NCBI GenBank assembly: GCA_002507205.1
Contig: DAZF01000004.1
Location: forward strand, 1-64,000
Reading direction: 5' to 3'
Length of the DNA: 64,000 nt
From: Methanolobus sp. UBA32
GTDB lineage: Archaea > Halobacteriota > Methanosarcinia > Methanosarcinales > Methanosarcinaceae
Shown here: positions 60,722 to 64,000 of the stretch, piece by piece
Layout: each line of letters begins with the position of its first letter
How positions within the stretch are numbered: position 1 is the first letter of the stretch
The notes under the pieces: model-generated
What the model saw: only the letters and a program-made list of their open reading frames with translations
The model's database searches: none
Told to the model about the DNA's origin: nothing
Position numbers and translations under genes: made by a program

Positions 60722-61288
60722 ATGACCGAGGTAATGCTTATCTGGGATAATCCTTTGTTATTCGAAAAACTTTTTAAAGAGCATGATATCAAGTGCCAGA
60801 GAATTGTATCTGACTCTATAGGCACACCTTTTATCCCGGCATGCAAATGCGTGGTCATTCCAACTGGTTTTGCAAATAAAGATTATACGAAGATCCTGTC
60901 TGGAATAGAGAGGAACGCTAAGAGTTTAGATAAATTCGTACGTGCCGGAGGTAATCTTGTCGTATTCAGTCCCATGGTCCCCACATATAATTATAGCTGG
61001 TTGCCAATGGAACTGGAATACATACAACAACAGCAAGTAACCACTATCTGCAAAACGAATGACCATGACGCACAGTGCCTGATTGAAGATGCATGCGCTG
61101 AAGTTGAATTCGATGGATATTTCTCAAAGACTGATGGTGAAGTCGTGTTCAGCGATGATGCAGGAAATCCATTAATGGTTGTAAAAGAATTAGGAAATGG
61201 CAGAATAATTGCAACTACCATTCACGAATTCCCATCAGGAAAGTTCCTGAAATGGATCAATGAAACTGCAAAAAAAAGCAAATTATAA
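60722..61288 (+). CDS. Conserved hypothetical protein with class I glutamine amidotransferase-like fold
   Basis: A 188-residue soluble protein. The pattern of beta strands and turns (VMLIWDNPLLFEKLF, CVVIPTGFANKDYTKIL, FVRAGGNLVVFSPMVPTYNY, KELGNGRIIATTIHEFPSGK) resembles the DJ-1/GATase flavodoxin-like fold of amidotransferase-type proteins. It lacks a clear nucleophile-elbow cysteine, so enzymatic activity is uncertain. It is a single gene downstream of the mtr terminator and a cluster of inverted repeats. It converges directly with the DUF1894-like gene. I do not recognise a specific function. Confidence 0.65.
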   Translation: MTEVMLIWDNPLLFEKLFKEHDIKCQRIVSDSIGTPFIPACKCVVIPTGFANKDYTKILSGIERNAKSLDKFVRAGGNLVVFSPMVPTYNYSWLPMELEYIQQQQVTTICKTNDHDAQCLIEDACAEVEFDGYFSKTDGEVVFSDDAGNPLMVVKELGNGRIIATTIHEFPSGKFLKWINETAKKSKL

Positions 61289-61570
61289 CTATTTTTTAAA
61301 ATCTTTCTCAAGCTGCTCCGCAATATCGGCAGCATCGGGCACCCTGAGTACAAAGAGTCCAAAACATGGCTTAATGAACTGGAAGAACACCTCATCCCCT
61401 TTAACACCTACAGGAACATTATCCCCCATAAGAGCTACACCACGTAACCTGTAACCGCCGGCAACGTGATACACCCTGTCTGACTTTTCCTGGATTAGTT
61501 TCTCACACTGGGCAGGTGTGGCTCCCTTTAAGAGGATCTCAAAGGGAATATCGTTGATACAAGCCATCAT
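61289..61570 (-). CDS. DUF1894-like small protein of methanogens
   Basis: A 93-residue protein with CINDIPFEILLKGATPAQCEKL near the start, YHVAGGYRLRGVALMG, VPVGVKGDEVFFQFIKPCFG and LFVLRVPDAADIAEQLEKDF, which looks like the methanogen-specific DUF1894 family (tentative). No membrane segment. Start could be either of two adjacent ATG codons at 61570 and 61567. It is downstream of purM on the same strand (13 bp), so possibly co-transcribed with purM and the aspartate kinase. Function unknown. Confidence 0.65.
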   Translation of the reverse strand: MMACINDIPFEILLKGATPAQCEKLIQEKSDRVYHVAGGYRLRGVALMGDNVPVGVKGDEVFFQFIKPCFGLFVLRVPDAADIAEQLEKDFKK

Positions 61571-61583
61571 AACACCTTATAGA

Positions 61584-62588
61584 TTATTCAACAATAACAA
61601 GGTCGCCGGTTTTTATTCCTTTTTCCACAATACGGCCGACAATCTTACCACCAGTCATCTGTGCGGCTTTTTCTGCCTGCTCTGGCGGAAGTATGATCAC
61701 AAATCCCATTCCCATGTTGAATGTCCTGTACATTTCAAGGTCAGCAACATTACCTTCTTCCTGAAGGAACTTGAAAATATCATTTGGCTCTATAGGATCA
61801 TTGAAATCAAAACCAAGCTTTGTGACTCTCTTCAATTTCAATAGTCCACTGCCGGTTATGTGTGCAAGACCATGTACATCGCACTCCTTAATGACATCAA
61901 GGACTTCCATATAGATACGAGTAGGAATAAGAAGTTCGTCACCTATTGTAGTTGAGGCGTCATAAGGAAACTTATCATGATAAGAATAGGAAGATTCATC
62001 GACAATCTTTCTGGCAAGAGTGTACCCGTTACTGTGAACACCGTCACTTGGGATACCCACAATTGCATCCCCGAGTTGAACCTTTTCACCTGTGATGATC
62101 TGATCCTTCCTGACCATTCCCAGGCATGTACCTGCAAGATCGAAACCTTTCACAATATCAGGAAGTGTTGCCGTTTCACCGCCAACTATTGACATGCGTG
62201 AGATCTCAGCACCCTTTCTCAGACCTTCGCCGATCTGGGCTGCAAAGTTCTCATCATGCTTTTCAAGAGCCAGATAGTCAACAAATGATATGGGTTCTGC
62301 ACCGATTGCAAGAAGGTCGTTGACATTCATTGCAATGCAATCAATACCCACAGTGTTCCAGCGTTTCATCTCATTTGCTATCAGGACCTTGGATCCCACA
62401 CCATCTGTAGCAAGAGCAAGGGCATATTCTCCAAAGTCTATGAGGCCTGCATAGTGACCGATACCGGTCAAAGGTGCACCCAGACCCTCACGCTTGTAAT
62501 CCATACCTTTTGTGAGCGCCTTGATGGTCTCTTCTTCCTTTTCGATGTCAACCCCGGAATCTGCATACGTAAGGTGTTTATCGTTCAT
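61584..62588 (-). CDS. purM: Phosphoribosylformylglycinamidine cyclo-ligase (AIR synthetase)
   Basis: Fifth-step enzyme of purine synthesis (334 aa), closing the imidazole ring with ATP. Typical sequence: LTYADSGVDIEKEEETI at the N-terminus, ALATDGVGSKVLIANEM (about residues 54-70), IDCIAMNVNDLLAIGAEPIS, VGGETATLPDIV (about 135-146), GDAIVGIPSDGVHSNGYTLA and HITGSGLLKLKRV. The ATG at 62588 with an AGGGAT ribosome site is preferred; the ATG at 62603 overlaps the aspartate kinase stop (TAATG) and adds five residues. Operon with lysC upstream. Confidence 0.94.
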   Translation of the reverse strand: MNDKHLTYADSGVDIEKEEETIKALTKGMDYKREGLGAPLTGIGHYAGLIDFGEYALALATDGVGSKVLIANEMKRWNTVGIDCIAMNVNDLLAIGAEPISFVDYLALEKHDENFAAQIGEGLRKGAEISRMSIVGGETATLPDIVKGFDLAGTCLGMVRKDQIITGEKVQLGDAIVGIPSDGVHSNGYTLARKIVDESSYSYHDKFPYDASTTIGDELLIPTRIYMEVLDVIKECDVHGLAHITGSGLLKLKRVTKLGFDFNDPIEPNDIFKFLQEEGNVADLEMYRTFNMGMGFVIILPPEQAEKAAQMTGGKIVGRIVEKGIKTGDLVIVE

Positions 62589-62602
62589 CTGAAATCCCTG
62601 CA

Positions 62603-63997
62603 TTATTTCTCAAGTTCGAATTCTTTATGTAAGGTCCGCACAGCATCAAGAGATTCCTTTGAACTTACCACAAAGGAAATGTTGTGCTGTGAAGAACCCT
62701 GGCTGATCATAATAATATTTATACCGGCTTTTCCAAGGGAATTGAATACCTTTCCTGCAACTCCCGGAATACCATCCATTCCTGCACCAACGACGGCAAC
62801 TACACAGACATCACGATCATAGGCAACGTCACCTACAACATTGTTTGTGAATTCTGACCTTACTGCTGCCACTGCTGCCTCAAGATGATCCTCATTGACC
62901 ACCAGAGACATGTTGGCTTCGGATGAACCCTGACTGATCATGATAATATTGACACCTGCATTGGCGAGTGCGGAAAATACCCTTGCCGCCGTACCGATGG
63001 TCCCCACCATTCCGGCTCCGCATATATTGATAAGGGCAACCTTGTTAATGAGAGTTACAGCCTTGACAACATCCTGTATCTGCTGCTGTTCCGCAACGAT
63101 GAGCGTACCGGGGAAATCCGGCTCAAAGGTGTTCTTCACACGTACAGGTATCTTGTGTCTTATAGCAGGCTCAATTGTCCTTGGATGAAGAACCTTGGCA
63201 CCGAAATAAGAAAGCTCCATAGCCTCGATATATGAAATCTGAGGAATCGGGCTTGCCTCAGGAACTATTTTCGGGTCAGTGGTCAGTATACCATGAACCT
63301 CTTTCCAAAGCCATATTTCGTCAGCGCCAACAGAAGCGCCTATGATAGATGCGGAGAAATCAGAACCTCCACGTCCAAGAGTGGTAATGATATCCTGTTT
63401 GTTCTGGGCAATGAAACCTGTAACTACGGGGATGTGATCCCTGAGCAAAGGACAGAGCCTTTCATGTACCTGGGAATAACTGTCCTCCAGTGGCTTGGCA
63501 TCACCGTAATTGGAGTCTGTTACAATACCTGCCTCTCCGCCTGTGAACGCTTTTGAGAGAGTGCCAAGTGAGCGGATCGAGCCACTTACAATAGGGGCGG
63601 CAAGGCGTTCGCCGTATGAAGAAATATAATCTATTGAACGGTTGGTCAGTTCACCAAGATAGCATATACCGATCAAGGCCTTTTCCAGTTCATCGACCCT
63701 GCTGTCTATTACTTCTATGCATTCTGACCTTATATCATCATCATCAATAGCAACATTAATTGCATCATAGTGTTTTTTGGATAGATCTGTAATAAATTCC
63801 TTGACCTGGGTTACTTTGCCATTTTTAGATACTTCTTTTGCAGTGCTCAGTAATCCATCTGTAACACCGCCAAGTGCAGAAGTCACTGCTACAAGTTCAT
63901 TGCCATCAATATGGTATTGCCTTACAAGCTCTGCCACATGACGGATCTTTTCGCCGTTTTCCACGGAAGTCCCGCCGAACTTCATTACGATTCTCAT
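62603..63997 (-). CDS. lysC: Aspartate kinase
   Basis: First enzyme of the aspartate family pathway (464 aa), phosphorylating aspartate for threonine, methionine and lysine synthesis. The N-terminal kinase domain begins MRIVMKFGGTSVENGEKIRH, with VTGFIAQNKQDIITTLGRGG (about 190-209, substrate-binding) and DPKIVPEASPIPQISYIEAM. Two ACT domains follow (about 310-380 and 390-460; INKVALINICGAGMVGTIG and VCVVAVVGAGMDGIPGVAG), which give allosteric inhibition. The start ATG lies at 63997, just inside the window edge, and the gene is complete. Stop overlaps an ATG of purM (TAATG). Confidence 0.95.
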   Translation of the reverse strand: MRIVMKFGGTSVENGEKIRHVAELVRQYHIDGNELVAVTSALGGVTDGLLSTAKEVSKNGKVTQVKEFITDLSKKHYDAINVAIDDDDIRSECIEVIDSRVDELEKALIGICYLGELTNRSIDYISSYGERLAAPIVSGSIRSLGTLSKAFTGGEAGIVTDSNYGDAKPLEDSYSQVHERLCPLLRDHIPVVTGFIAQNKQDIITTLGRGGSDFSASIIGASVGADEIWLWKEVHGILTTDPKIVPEASPIPQISYIEAMELSYFGAKVLHPRTIEPAIRHKIPVRVKNTFEPDFPGTLIVAEQQQIQDVVKAVTLINKVALINICGAGMVGTIGTAARVFSALANAGVNIIMISQGSSEANMSLVVNEDHLEAAVAAVRSEFTNNVVGDVAYDRDVCVVAVVGAGMDGIPGVAGKVFNSLGKAGINIIMISQGSSQHNISFVVSSKESLDAVRTLHKEFELEK

Positions 63998-64000
63998 GAT

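Overview
The window comes from a methanogenic archaeon of the Methanosarcinaceae, most like Methanolobus or Methanococcoides; the genus is inferred, not shown. The evidence is a complete mtrEDCBAFGH operon (Na+-pumping methyl-tetrahydrosarcinapterin:coenzyme M methyltransferase), the YcaO/TfuA pair that thioamidates methyl-CoM reductase in methanogens, a Methanosarcinales-type S-layer protein with two S-layer domains, and archaeal housekeeping genes (thermosome, Orc1/Cdc6, RadB, SRP19, Sec61 beta). Genes are dense, often overlap by ATGA or TAATG, and several promoters look leaderless.

Layout. 1-1452: 3' part of a thermosome gene with a hairpin/T-run terminator. 1696-11933: an accessory island, a type I restriction-modification operon (short HsdS-like gene, hsdM, rhuM, a mosaic KilA/ORF6N-type ORF, dinD, full hsdS, small unknown gene, hsdR, SprT/YgjP-like protease), fronted by two near-identical palindromes 42 bp apart around a TATA box. 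11958-14613: orc1/cdc6, a SufS-like cysteine desulfurase and a 47-codon gene. 14808-17392: P460-type haem lipoprotein, divergent from ycaO-tfuA. 17393-20430: metal ABC transporter with a DtxR/MntR-type regulator and a triple half-site operator. 20621-22262: CstB-like persulfide dioxygenase/rhodanese and a small membrane protein. 22355-27190: Fe-S/cofactor-handling block of two MinD-ferredoxin ATPases, two NifX-like proteins, DUF134 and Mrp, with an UppP-like phosphatase in the middle.

27315-35924: an anaerobic ribonucleotide reductase without an ATP cone, a toroid-fold protein, a PAS histidine kinase, a bactofilin, and a sulfonate/taurine-type ABC transporter divergent from an XRE regulator. 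35942-45310: giant S-layer protein, thiL, DUF4349 lipoprotein, and a full nrdG-nrdD-redoxin operon. 45710-53793: radB, trmI, HD phosphohydrolase, VIT-like membrane protein, mtnA-like isomerase, Sec61 beta, SRP19, two conserved unknowns, a universal stress protein and a sugar isomerase-like protein. 53884-60482: U32 peptidase-like protein, a Cys-rich small protein and the mtr operon. 60573-64000: structured leader, GATase-like protein, DUF1894-like protein, purM and aspartate kinase.

Themes: sulfur and Fe-S handling recurs (desulfurase, YcaO/TfuA, CstB-like enzyme, MinD/NifX/Mrp, sulfonate-type uptake), beside core methanogenesis and anaerobic dNTP synthesis. The clearest horizontally acquired segment is the restriction island. 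No transposase, CRISPR array, rRNA or tRNA was recognised. Domain calls are by eye from conserved motifs, without database searches.
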